Positions 45,326 through 56,840 of a stretch of 64,000 nt of DNA are shown here, in pieces; the first letter of the stretch is position 1, and each line of letters starts with the position of its first letter. A program made the position numbers and the translations under genes. Source of the stretch: Monoplex corrugatus (lineage: Eukaryota; Mollusca; Gastropoda; Littorinimorpha; Ranellidae); contig JAPXFY010000031.1 of assembly GCA_030674185.1 (NCBI GenBank), positions 34,673,551 through 34,737,550 on the forward strand, read 5' to 3'. The notes below the pieces were generated by a model. That model did no database searches and was not told the DNA's origin. It worked only from the letters and a program-made list of their open reading frames with translations.

Positions 45326-45884
45326 AAGTTGACAGTCTAAACGTTCTGTCTTCTTTCACTCTGTGGGCCGATGCCTTTCTTACCTTGATTCAGTTCCCAC
45401 ACTTGTTTGTTCTGTTCTTGAATTTCCAAACAAATTTCTTTATCCAAATCTCTGCAGTTCAGCTGTGGTGGTCAAGAACTTTGTTTCAACAGTTTTTTGC
45501 CCGTAATTTAAGTTCTATACGACTACTATCTGCTCAGCGTTCTGCATTCCAGATGTGACGGCCAAGAACTTCAATAGCTAATGTATTTGCGTTTGTTTTC
45601 GTCCACCGTTCTGAACTCGAGCTGTAGCGCTTGGTTTCAGTTTCAGTCTGTCGAGCAGTTTGAAGTAAGTTCATAAAATAAAAATCTCGTATGCCGATCT
45701 GACATTCAGCTTTGTTGAATTCGAACCGGATCTGTTGCTTTCGTCGCTCACAGCAAATCCCTTGTATGGTGCGCCATCAGCTTGCCAGTAGACAAATCGA
45801 AAATTTTGCTGCCAAATTCGAATTTATGAAAGATTTCTTTTTAAAGTGACCAGATATAGACCTGGGAACGATCTATATCTATAT
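45326..45884. other. Unrecognised intergenic sequence
   Basis: No gene or repeat recognised. Confidence 0.5.
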
Positions 45885-46312
45885 CGTATGATATAGAACC
45901 AATACTGTTGTACGGTTGTGAGGCGTGGACAGTCAACAAGCAAAGCCAGAACAAGATTGAGGCAGCCGAGATCTGGTTTCTAAGAAGAATGTTGCGAGTT
46001 CCATGGACAGCAAAGAAAACAAACGAGACAGTCTTGATGGAGGCAGACACAAGTAGATCATTCATAAGGAAGATTAGGAAAAGACAGGCAACATTTGTAT
46101 GCCATATTATGAGGAAAGTGGAATTGGAGCACCCAGTCACAATGGGAAAGCTGGAGGGAAAGACAGCACCAGGTAGACCCAGGGAGAAGATACTAGACGG
46201 ACTTGCAGAGTGGTTGAAGACAAGGAGGGTCGAAGAGATGCTTGAGGCAACAAGAGATAGAGACAGATGGAAGTCCATGATTGCCAACGCCATGCGGCAA
46301 GGCACCTGATGA
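45885..46312 (+). mobile_element. LINE C-terminal fragment (family of 12286-13722)
   Basis: One open frame reads YGCEAWTVNKQSQNKIEAAE, WFLRRMLRVPWTAKKTNETV and MGKLEGKTAPGRPREKILDG, ending SMIANAMRQGT, followed by a (TGA)n tail. This is the cleanest copy of this C-terminus in the window (133 codons uninterrupted), so it is probably the youngest. 5'-truncated. Confidence 0.9.
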
Positions 46313-46369
46313 TGATGATGATCTAAACTGCTTACTAAATCCAAGGATTCTGAAAGTCCAAAATATGGA

Positions 46370-46475
46370 GGTTATATATATACATATATATATATATATG
46401 TATTATACATATATATACATATATATATGTATACAGAGAGAAACAGACAGACAGACACAGACACAGACAGAGTCG
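46370..46475. repeat. (TA)n and (GACA)n tract
   Basis: TATATACA repeats to about 46432, then GACAGACAGACACAGAC. Confidence 0.85.
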
Positions 46476-47960
46476 AATGAATTTTTGTAGTCTACAGGAA
46501 TCAGATATCCGGATCTGCCTGCATCCTTTTTTGATATTCGATGACGTTATCAATTGTTCTCAATATTGTTCCAATGTTTCTGCCTTTAAGCTCTCAATCC
46601 TGGTTTTAATCAACTTGCGATTACTTTCGGCAATCTGCGTGACCAGACTTTGGCAAGGAGTTCGTAGTCTGTGTTTGCAGATGTGATTTGTTTCTAGTTA
46701 CCTAAATTGTCAAATTCTATTTCTTTTCTTTTATGAGCAAAGTGATATTTCCTTGTTTGGGATAAAAGACATTGTTTGTTTCTCAAAAAATTCATTAAAG
46801 GATGAAGCCATTAAAGTTTTTAGTTTCTCCAGGAAAATTTAATGAATCTTTTCGTAAAGCCGTCACTGCCTGATGATGTGTCATTTTTTCATAGACCTTA
46901 AAGCACTGGTAGATTCTTTTATTGCAATTAGACCCTTGCATAGTGCTGCATCGTCTTCCTCTATTTTTGAAATTCTTGTTTCTTAGAAAGTATCTGAATC
47001 TTGACAGATGTTTCCTGATTCTGTAGACTGATTATACACATTTTTGTAATATTCAATAATCTCATCAAAACGTTTCTGGTTGGTGATAATTTGTTTGTTA
47101 TTGTTTTCATCCTCGTCATAATGTTCCGTTTACCCCTTGACTTTTCAAAGTTTAAAAAACATATTGTATTTTTCCCTGTCCAATCCATTTCGCACTAGGT
47201 CTTATCTGAGCCCTTTTGGTTTTATCAAGAGAGTTTCCAATTGCTGCCCAGCTTTCGACATTTCTTGCGTTTAACTTTGTTTTTGCTGTCACTAATTACA
47301 TTTTTTTCTTTTGTTTGAAATGAGCATGGAGGGTTACAAACAGATTTATTTTCTTCTCTAAGCCTTTTATTTTTCATATCCCATGCAGAAATCTCTAATT
47401 CTTATTTCATACATTTCCGACCGGTCAGTGCTGCAATTTCCTGTTCCCATCTCATTCTCGTTTTTATTTCAGTCAGTGAATTATTGATTCTACTTACATC
47501 AGTATCTTCTGGAAATGTGTTAGTAAGCCGTCAGTAGCCTGGACCTCTTTCAAAGTCGGCAATATTCAGTGTAGTTACATCAACCAGTCGTTGTTAGGTA
47601 TGGATTCATGTTCACATGATACACAGCACTTTAATATATCTCCACTGACAAATCTGTAATCTAGTCTGCTTGCTATAATAGGACTGCAACGACACCTAGT
47701 GAAATATTTTTCATCATCATGAAATAATCGCCACACGTCACTCACAAAACAAATTTATTATGGCTTCTTTAAATTTTCCAATTTTGATGTTGCTGTGTGG
47801 ATGCCCTTACACAATGTCAAGCTGACTGTTTATCACGAAAATAAAATCATCTAGAATCAACAACTCTTTTCCTGTGTATTCCTCAACCATCTTTTCGATC
47901 TTGTTTGTAATAGGCTTAGTTTCTTTATCGTGTCGTTTGGTGCTTATAGATTTACACTTT
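46476..47960 (-). mobile_element. Tx1/L1-like LINE fragment, decayed
   Basis: Minus-strand pieces in order: ASRLDYRFVSGDILKCCVSC, then EHESIPNND (about 47690-47590, endonuclease end), ALRSMKK..HIIRQ near 46900 (RT start, normally N-D-x-x-P-G-x-D-G), and ESLKAETLEQY with SSNIKKGCRQIRISDSCRLQ (46600-46480). Stops throughout. Confidence 0.7.
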
Positions 47961-48014
47961 TATGGTTGTAAATCCCTGATTGTACTGAGACACCTAATAA
48001 TCTGCCCGTACTTT

Positions 48015-48512
48015 TTTCATACTGATTCACTTCAATAAGTGATATGAGAGAGAAGAGGAGACTGAGAAATAATCACTTGATTACGAATTGTGGGTATGGT
48101 GTCTTCAAAACCATGAAATGCTCGAGACAAACAGAGGATCTATTTCGTCAACTTCCCCGAACTTTGACCGACCTTGGCGTATGAATCTCACTTTCCCTCC
48201 CTTGCGGCGGGATTTTGCACTACTTCACAAAGGATATGTCATTATTTAGTATATTTTGAAAAATGTCACTTCATTGACCATTTTAAATTAACAAGCACAT
48301 AGATGCCTTTTCAGTGTCTCGTGTAACTAGTGAGAAACTTCAGGATGATGCAATATTTTATTATATTTCACCAAGTTCCAAATATTGTGTCAATTTATGC
48401 ATTACAGTTCTGTATACTACAGATATCAAGCTTTCATTTTCAGTTAACATTAAAAAGATATAATTTTGATTTTTTACTTGTCATGTCACAATATTGACCA
48501 GTCTTCGGGAGA
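48015..48512. mobile_element. TIR element of 14214-15213, left-truncated second copy
   Basis: Aligns base for base with 14708-15213 with about 10% differences by eye: AAGTGATATGAGAGAGAAGA, TCGAGACAAACAGAGGATCT, and the right TIR (GACCAGTCTTCGGGAGAATG) at 48489-48512. The left TIR and ~490 bp are missing. The neighbouring LINE starts directly at its right end. Confidence 0.85.
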
Positions 48513-49552
48513 ATGACCCATTTATGTTTTGTTGATTATACAAAGACTTTTGATTGGGTAAGACACGAAGAATCAATCAACCATATAAAGGCTTTTGATT
48601 GGGTAAGACACGAAGAATTAATCAACCAGATAGAAAGACTCCATGTTGATGAAAGCGATCTAAGAATAATAAGGAATAGGTAATGGGAACAAACAGCAGC
48701 AATGAGAGTAGAAAATGATACAAGCCTTTCCAAAATACCAAAGAGGGGTTAGGCAGGGATGTGTCCTGTCACCAGATTTTTTTTTTTCACTTTACAGCGA
48801 AACTTTCATGACTACCCTGGGATAGAGTTGGAGGAAAATGTTAAACAATCTTCGTTACATAGCTTGCACCGCTCTACTTGCAGAAAATAAAAAAGGACCT
48901 ACAAAATCTTCTGAATATAAAAGAAATAGAAAGCAAAAATGAAGGGCTGGAACTAAATAGGAAGCAGACTGAAGTCATGGTAATCAGTAAAAAACACGAA
49001 ATTTCCTCATGCAAAACAACAGCAAATGGCGTGACATTGAGACAAGTAGATAAGTTTAAATAACTGGGAACAGTCCTCTCACCAGACGGTATATGCCATT
49101 AGATATAGCCAGCAGAATCGGCCAAGCTAAAACAGCATTGAAGAAAATGAAAAGCGTTCTTATCACAAAGACACTTCTTCAATGTTATATAGAGCCGATA
49201 CTGTGTTATGCGGAACCGATACTGTTATAAGCAACATTTATAGGACATTTTATGAGGCAGGATAAATTAGAGCAACTAGCCACAACTAAAAGAACCAATA
49301 TTTTGTTATGTGGAACCGACACTGTTATAAGCAACATTTACAGAACATTTTATGAGGCAGGACAAATTAGAGCACCTAGTCACAACTGGAAAGCTGGAGG
49401 GGAAAAGAGCACCAGGTAGACCCAGGAAGAAAATATTGGAAGGACTTGCAGAGTGGATGAAGACAGAGAGGATGGGAGATGTGTTTGCAGCGACAAAAAT
49501 AGATTCTTATAGAGGGCCATGATTGCCAACGCCATGCGGCAGGGCACATGAT
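48513..49552 (+). mobile_element. LINE fragment with internal duplications (family of 12286-13722)
   Basis: Frames read CFVDYTKTFDWVRHEESIN then again KAFDWVRHEELINQIERL (a ~50-bp tandem duplication at 48535-48635), RRLKSWMVISKKHE-like pieces, and a C-terminus ending near the (ATG)n tail at 49550. A ~130-bp block is also duplicated: GGAACCGATACTGTTATAAG (49210) and GGAACCGACACTGTTATAAG (49310). Inactive. Confidence 0.85.
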
Positions 49553-50060
49553 GATGATGAATTTGAAAGACTTGTACAGAGACCATCATTAAACTTTCAG
49601 CTGGTGCAGTCTGTGTATGTGGGGAGGAGTCTAGGAGGAGGGAGAAAAACAATGTCCACAGATATCGAACTCTGGATTTCTGGCTGTACAGATGGTTCTA
49701 TTAAAGTATGAGCACTCCCTGAGATAACGACAGTTTAGAACTTCTTGTCCTGCTTTGACCAGAAAGAAAATGTATGATTCATTTTTTTTCATACCAAAAT
49801 TCTATTGATCCCCTTTGAAAGTAACTAGTCTGCCATACCACCCAATGTTGTTGTTTTTTTTTTTTGCTTTGTCAGCAATCTATTAACTTCGAAAAACAGA
49901 AACGTACAGCTGAGTTGAAGATAAAAGTGTGTGCCCACAGAGCTGTTCTGGCGTTTCCGTCACGCTTTATGCTGTTGCGTCTCTCGTAAACCGACACAAA
50001 GGGCAGGATGGCACAACGGCTGTATTCACTTCGAAAGTTAAAATGCACCACTCTAGGTGT
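49553..50060. other. Unrecognised intergenic sequence
   Basis: No gene or repeat recognised apart from short T runs. Confidence 0.5.
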
Positions 50061-50157
50061 TCGCATACATACACACACACACCACACACACACGCGCGCG
50101 CGCGCGCGCGCCACACACACAGAGACATGCATGTATAACTCTATGTGTTCACACACA

Positions 50158-50209
<52 letters not shown>

Positions 50210-50488
50210 GCACATACGCACACGCACATGTATAACTGTAGGTGCTCACACACACACACACACACACACCACACACACACACACAGACATGCATGTATAA
50301 CTCTATGTGTTCACACACACACACACACCACACAAAGCACAGCACATACGCACACGCACACGTACATGTATAACTGTAGGTGCTCACACACACACACACA
50401 CACAACACACACACACACACACACACACACCGCGCGCGCGCGCGTGAGGGCAATCACGTGCACACACACACACGAATAACTCTAGGTG

Positions 50489-50533
<45 letters not shown>

Positions 50534-50572
50534 CACAACCAACCACCACACACACACAACACACACACACAG
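50061..50572. repeat. Compound CA/CG repeat with ~110-bp higher-order unit
   Basis: CA tracts alternate with GCATGTATAACTCTATGTGT and ACATGTATAACTGTAGGTGC blocks, each seen twice or more, and with pure (CG)n stretches at 50093-50111 and 50431-50444 that could adopt Z-DNA. Confidence 0.9.
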
Positions 50573-50853
50573 TAATTGCATCATTTTGTTTTTTCCAAGA
50601 AGTCCAACCGGAATCTTCTTCCAAAAAAAATCAGGGGCCATTGTTATGAACGTTTGCAAGCCGATCACGGATGTCTTGCTCCTTTCGTTGTTTGTTTGTT
50701 TGTTTGTTTTCTTTGACAACCCGAAATCGCAGAATTCCGCCCAGACGCGGAACGTTTTAAGCCCTGACACACACACACACAACACAACACAACACATTCT
50801 GTGGATAGACATTAAATGAACTTGAACTCACACACGTTTAACTCCAGGTCTTC

Positions 50854-50859
50854 ACACAC

Positions 50860-50928
<69 letters not shown>

Positions 50929-51070
50929 ACACACACACACACACTCACAACACACACACTCACACACACACCAGATATATATATATACATAGATATACAT
51001 GTATGTATATATATTATGTATATATATATGTATGCATATATATATATATATGTATGTATGTATATAAACA
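50854..51070. repeat. (CA)n then (TA)n tract
   Basis: CA repeats to about 50972 followed by TATATACATA-type repeats. Confidence 0.93.
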
Positions 51071-51075
51071 CATGC

Positions 51076-51178
51076 ACACAGACATGGAGTGTGTGGCTTG
51101 GTGGTTAAAAGCCTACATAGGAAGTGACAAGCCCAGATTGGAATCATGGATAGGGCAGCGAGAGTTTGGGCTCCTCCA
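51076..51178 (+). mobile_element. tRNA-like SINE head
   Basis: GTGGCTTGGTGGTTAAAAGC resembles an A box. About 30 nt later GATTGGAATCATGG is a degenerate B box. Confidence 0.5.
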
Positions 51179-51189
51179 CACACGCAGAA

Positions 51190-51270
51190 AAACAGTGTGG
51201 ATTTGTCAAAGGGAAAGGAAATATTAATGCCATATACATCCTAAGAACTATCATAGAGATATCGCAGAAA
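51190..51270 (+). mobile_element. Tiny LINE fragment (family of 12286-13722)
   Basis: Reads QCGFVKGKGNINAIYILRTI, matching the RT segment at 12545-12610. Only about 80 bp long. Confidence 0.65.
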
Positions 51271-51714
51271 TGACTCAAGTAGAAACAGGCCCATACATGT
51301 ACTTCAGTCTGAGCCATGATGTTGAGGCAGACGAACTAGCCTGTAGTGAAAGCTTAGGATTAATCAACGTACAACCCCTCAGGTAGAAACAGGCCCTTAT
51401 GGGTACTTCAGTGTACACCAGCATCAGGCAGCACAGCCGTTCTAACACTTATGTAGACTGTAAACAAGACAGTTAACCAATAGAGCCATCTGTAAACACA
51501 GCTCTGCTGGGACGTTTTCAAAGATCGCCACAGTGGAAGAGAGCGGTCCATTGTTTCAGTGGACAGGGTCTGGCCTGTGTTTGTCCACGTCAACCCCTCC
51601 TTCATGCATTCACTGGTAGAAGAACTTTCTCGAAATGTCGTCTTAAGATAGGTGGGATCAGAGCCCCAGCGTGTTCTGATCCACGCTCTATAAATGAAAA
51701 GGGAAAATAACACA
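51271..51714. other. Unrecognised sequence with a small internal repeat
   Basis: GTAGAAACAGGCCC...TACTTCAGT occurs at 51277 and 51381. A 101-codon open minus frame (51408-51713) has no recognisable domain and is not called. Confidence 0.45.
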
Positions 51715-51925
51715 CTAATGGTTGTGGGTTCGAATCCCGGGGTGCACTACATTAAATCTGGCCTTCTCACTGTCCCATCTTAGCATCATTGTTGTTATGG
51801 TGGTGTCAGTATAGGATTAGATAAGTCCCCCATTGCCCCCATTTTCCTGGGATGGTTATCCCCATCGGCCATATCACCTGAGGTAGGTGCTGACGTAAAA
51901 CTGAATCAAATCAATCAAAACACAT
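51715..51925 (+). mobile_element. SINE with B box and (AATC)n tail
   Basis: GGGTTCGAATCCCGGGG is a textbook B box. The body ends GAGGTAGGTGCTGACGTAAA followed by TGAATCAAATCAATCAAAA, a tail like that of the LINE at 44925 (GACGTTAAATC), consistent with mobilisation by a LINE sharing its 3' end. The A box is lost or truncated. Confidence 0.65.
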
Positions 51926-52848
51926 AGGAGAATAGAGACCCACAGAGAACACAGACCCAGAGAGAAGACAGATACAGAGAGACAGAACAGTCAGTCAGTC
52001 ACGGTTGTGTTAGGAGATGGACCACTCAACTTGGCAGAGGTGCTGAGCCTTTGCCAGAAACATGTAGTAAAGGTACGTTGAAGTTTTATTTATATGTGGG
52101 GTTTAGGGCTGATAGGCAAAGAAGTAAGGATTGCTTTAGGACGTAGGCAGATAAGAATAAAAGGATGAATGACTATGCTTTCAGTTGAATATATTTAATT
52201 AAAGAAACTGTACTGAATTGTAATGCTATGTGTGGACTGCTTTTGAAAGTTATTGCTTGGGTACTTTGTGCATTTCTACTTCTCTCTCTCCTTCCTCGTA
52301 GTTGTGCGTGTGACTTCTAAGTAGAGAAACAACTTCTCTATAAACATCCCCAATTCATCTACCTGTTATAGATGACAACACACAAACCCCTTCTTGCCAT
52401 ACATGGAGGAGATTGCGGTCGATCCCTCTCACCTACTCGTTAGCATAAATAAGATTTTTAAATTTTGAAACATATGTGGATAGATGTTGACAGAAATAAC
52501 GAAAAAGAAGCACACAACGAGAAAAGTGAGAGCTTTAGAGAAATAGACAACGCTTCGTATGAAGAAACAAGTGTTCTATTCTTTGCTACCTCCATGTATA
52601 TGAAGACTTTAATTCTAGCTTGTGTATTTGCATGGAAAGTGTTGTAAAGTGTAAGGCATTCAAAGTCAACTTCAAGTATTGATAGAGCCACCTATCACCT
52701 ACTGACACAGTTATCCAGTCATGAAGAACCTTGTTTACAGTGTAAAACATTCAGCAGTGTGTAGTCAGGTCAACTTTTCCGTTCGTCACGCTTCACTGAA
52801 GGCGTTTTCTGCAGGCCAATGATAAAGATACTGATGTGGTGCAACATA

Positions 52849-54481
52849 CAACTACGCACAAAAAGTTAAGGATCACTTGCACAAAAATTCATAACTTTCA
52901 AAATAAGAAAGCCAATGCGTTGAAGTTTGGCAAACATTTAATTCCATGCTTTAGTGATAACGATACACAATTGCCTTCAATTTCGAGCAATCGTTTGGTG
53001 TGTACATTTGATCAAAGTGGGTACGTATCGAAATTTGATTTTCCAAAGTCATTGAAATCACAAGACAGGGCATTTTGATGCTCCCAAAAGTTCAGTAATG
53101 CGTGTAACCGCCATGGCTGTTCTGGCACTCGACGCAGCGAGTCCTCATCGAGTTGACCAGGTTGTGAAGATCCTCTGTGGAAGTGCCTGCCACTCAGCCT
53201 GCAGCATCTGGTAGAGGTGTTGGGCATCCCTGGGAGGGGGGTGGTTGCTCCTCACTTTGCGATCCAGCTCATCCCAGAGGTTCTCAATCAGGTTGAGATC
53301 GGGACTGCATGCTGGCCACTCCATTCTGTTGACTCCAGACTGCTGCAGGAAGTCGTTGACCACCCTTGCCCTGTGGGGGCGAGCGTTGTCATCCTGGTAG
53401 ACAGCTGTCGGTCCCATCTGCTGCAGTGTAGGCACAGCCAGCGGTCGAAGGATCTCATCCCGGTATCGGAGGCCAGTCAGGTTACCCTGTACATGATACA
53501 AGGGTGTTCTGTGGTGAAGGCTGAAGGCCCCCCAGACCATTACAGAACCTCCACCAAAGGCCACCTTTTCTTGGACAGTGGTGTCAATAAAGCGTTGCCC
53601 TGGGCGCCTCCAGACCCTCAGTCGGCCGTCGTTGTGGTTCATGGTGAAGCGTGATTCATCACTGAACAGGACCTGGGACCATTGCTGACGTGTCCACCTC
53701 ACGTGACGTCTGCAGAAGGCGCGGCGTGCTGCCCTATGGGCTGGAGTTAAGCGTGGCCGTACAGCTGGGCGACGAGAACGGAGGTTAAACCCATGAAGGC
53801 GGTTCTGTATGGTCTGCTGGCTGATGTTGATGTTAGTAGCCACCCTCAGCTGCCTTCAAATGATGCTGGAAGAGGCTGTTCTTGTCTGCAGGGCTTGTCG
53901 TTCAATGAGACGATCTTCACGTGGGTTTGTCTTCTTCGGTCGACCAGATCTGCGTCTTTCATGGACCCTCCCAGTGGCTGTGAAGCGTTGAATCAGTCTG
54001 ACAATGACCGAGATGGACACCTGAAGTCGCCTGGCCACTTCTTGCTTGGGAACACCATCTTGGAACCATGCAACAGCTCGTCCCCTCTCAAACTCGCTCA
54101 ATTTTCGTCGTGGAGCCATTGTCAGATCAGGCCTACTACTGGTGGAATGTCTTCTTATAAAGCCAAGCAAGAGACAGCATCTCACACATAAACAGCAGTG
54201 CTTGCACGTGCATAATGGTTTTTCCATCTGGCTTGTGCAATGTGTTCAGGCAGAACGGTCCAAAACAAGGTCCTTTTTCGCAAGTTTCCGCTTTTCCGTT
54301 TGCGGCCAAGCTCAGTAGTAGAGAATCCCGTGCAATTTTCGCACTAACAAAACATCGCCCACTTACAGCTGAACAAGAATTCATAACAATTTGGCTGGAC
54401 TGAGAAATAAATAACAGTAGCGAACTGAGTTTATTACGCACCTGTTTTCTCATAGTGATCCTTAACTTTTTGTGCGTAGCT
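52849..54481 (-). mobile_element. Tc1-family DNA transposon, 1633 bp
   Basis: TA dinucleotides flank both ends (52847-52848 and 54482-54483). The terminal inverted repeats share CTACGCACAAAAAGTTAAGG and continue ATCAC. Length and a single DD34E transposase gene on the minus strand fit the Tc1 family. It interrupts the interspersed repeat that is continuous at 22277-23890. The TIRs are almost intact, but the transposase is broken, so it could move only with enzyme supplied by another copy. Confidence 0.95.
53092..54119 (-). pseudogene. Tc1 transposase, disrupted by one stop and one frameshift
   Basis: The start is MAPRRKLSEFERGRAVAWFQ at 54119. The N-terminal half carries the paired helix-turn-helix DNA-binding domains, with VARRLQVSISVIVRLIQRF and the GRPKK AT-hook-like link. 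A TGA at 53858-53856 follows ASSSII; CGA-to-TGA change is the simplest cause. After it the same frame continues with VATNINISQQTIQNRLHGF and the catalytic core: FSDESRF (Asp 1), YQDDNARPHRARV (Asp 2), and SPDLNLIENLWDELDRKV (Glu, 34 residues after Asp 2). A one-base loss near 53173 shifts the frame; the other frame then gives LVNSMRTRCVECQNSHGGYT and a TGA at 53094-53092. The full length would be about 342 residues, normal for Tc1. Confidence 0.93.
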
Positions 54482-55311
54482 TACATCGGCAATACAGTAA
54501 ACTTACGGCCTATGTTGTTCTCAGTCTTGATTCCTTTTTATAATTGATTCATGCTTTTAGGCCCGGATACAGTGTTGAGACAAGTTACAGATGATTTTTA
54601 TTACTGTCCAAGTTAGTACTAGTCTCATTTTTTGTTCAGTTGTGCATTTCTGAGTGTAGTTTCTTCATTTCGAATAGTTCTTAAGCTGGTTGCTTGCCGT
54701 CATATGAGTACTCAATGACAAAGACAGTCCTGGAGATAGTAGATTGCATATTCCCTTAACTGTGTCAATTGATGTGGCACACATAGAACACACGGTGGTA
54801 AACAAACTTTGCCCACCTTCCCACCCACGTCACTGTAACTGTAGTGGAGGTTAACACTCACGCAGTGCTCTGACCGTATGGGCAATGTGTGTCCACCACA
54901 CACAGGCCTTGACTCACTTGACCATGATTGCTGTAGCTCGAGTTTGTCACTTTTCAATGAAACAATCAGCCAGTGCTCATTGAAATGGTTTCTCTCTTTT
55001 TGAGAGCTACCACCTTACTCGCCCTATCTCCGGCCTCCACCGGCTAAGGCAGATAGAACACAATGGTAAAAGTTACAAATTATTTGCGGTTGTCGAGCAG
55101 GTTTCTTCTGCGTTTGTTAATACAGCTTTGAGAAACCGTTTTGTTACGGGTTTTTCTTATTATTTGGTGATGGGTTGTACGATTTTCATTTCCTTGCTGG
55201 ATTCCTTCATCTGCTTCATACATGTGGTAGTATTGTATCTTTTTGTTTGGGTGATTTTGGTGTTTTTTGAGTATGCTACAGATTCAGTCATACTGAGAGA
55301 AATTAATTGTT

Positions 55312-56840
55312 TCACCCCGTTGTTTTCTATCCAACACACTTTATTCTTTATTTCATTCCGTTGTTTTCTATCCAACACACTTTATTCTTTATTTCATTCG
55401 GTTGTTTTCTATCCAACACACTTTATTCTTTATTTCATTCCGTTGTTTTCTATCCAACACACTTTATTCTTTATTTCATTCCGTTGTTTTCTATCCAACA
55501 CACTTTATTCTTTATTTCATCCTGTTGTTTTCTATCCAACACACTTTATTCTTTATTTCATTCCGTTGTTTTCTATCCAACACACTTTATTCTTTATTTC
55601 ATCCTGTTGTTTTCTATCCAACACACTTTATTCTTTATTTCATTCTGTTGTTTTCTATCCAACACACTTATTCTTTATTTCATTCCGTTGTTTACTATCC
55701 AACACACTTTATTCTTTATTTCATTCCGTTGTTTTCTATCCAACACACTTTATTCTTTATTTCATCCTGTTGTTTTCTATCCAACACACTTTATTCTTTA
55801 TTTCATCCTGTTGTTTTCTATCCAACACACTTTATTCTTTATTTCATTCTGTTGTTTTCTATCCAACACACTTTATTCTTTATTTCACCCTGTTGTTTTC
55901 TATCCAACACACTTTATTCTTTATTTCATCCTGTTTTTTCTATCCAACACACTTTATTCTTTATTTCACCCCGTTGTTTTCTATCCAACACACTTTATTC
56001 TTTATTTCACCCGTTGTTTTCTATCCAACACACTTTATTCTTTATTTCATTCTGTTGTTTTCTATCCAACACACTTTATTCTTTATTTCACCCGTTGTTT
56101 TCTATCCAACACACTTTATTCTTATTTCACCCCGTTGTTTTCTATCCAACACACTTTATTCTTTATTTCATTCTGTTGTTTTCTATCCAACACACTTTAT
56201 TCTTTATTTCACCCCGTTGTTTTCTATCCAACACACTTTATTCTTTATTTCACCCGTTGTTTTCTATCCAACACACTTTATTCTTTATTTCACCCCGTTG
56301 TTTTCTATCCAACACACTTTATTCTTTATTTCACCCCGTTGTTTTCTATCCAACACACTTTATTCTTTATTTCATACCGTTGTTTTCTATCCAACACACT
56401 TTATTCTTTATTTCACCCTGTTGTTTTCTATCCAACACACTTTATTCTTTATTTCATCCCGTTGTTTTCTATCCAACACACTTTATTCTTTATTTCATTC
56501 CGTTGTTTTCTATCCAACACACTTTATTCTTTATTTCATACCGCTATTTTCTATCCAACACATTTTATTCTTTATTTCACCCCGTTGTTTTCTATCCAAC
56601 ACACTTTATTCTTTATTTGATACCGCTATTTTCTATCCAACACATTTTATTCTTTATTTCACCCCGTTGTTTTCTATCCAACACACTTTATTCTTTATTT
56701 CATTCGGTTGTTTTCTATCCAACACACTTTATTCTTTATTTCATTCCGTTGTTTTCTATCCAACACACTTTATTCTTTATTTCATTCCGTTGTTTTCTAT
56801 CCAACACCCTTTATTCTTTATTTCACCCCGTTGTTTCCAT
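55312..56840. repeat. 41-bp minisatellite, about 37 copies
   Basis: The unit contains TTGTTTTCTATCCAACACAC and TTTATTCTTTATTTCATTCC plus G. Variation is concentrated in the CATTCCG/CACCCCG/CATCCTG segment. It starts exactly at the end of interspersed repeat copy 2; copy 1 has no array there. Three long plus-strand frames (588, 489 and 437 codons) arise because the unit has almost no stop in any frame. Confidence 0.97.

Larger units (their letters stand above)
51965..55312. repeat. 1.6-kb interspersed repeat, copy 2, split by Tc1
   Basis: 51965-52848 matches 22277-23150 and 54484-55312 matches about 23165-23890, same orientation. The junction corresponds to a single point in copy 1, showing that the Tc1 element landed in this copy. 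Confidence 0.88.

Noticed and set aside
50093..50111. Pure (CG)n tract as a regulatory CpG island
   Set aside because: It is only about 19 bp within CA repeats, with no gene nearby; Z-DNA potential is noted instead.
51408..51713. 101-codon minus-strand frame
   Set aside because: No domain, no neighbours of matching strand, and it lies between SINE and LINE fragments; it could be chance.
54136..54453. 105-codon minus frame upstream of the transposase start
   Set aside because: It lies in the Tc1 5' untranslated/TIR-proximal part, in a frame other than the transposase.
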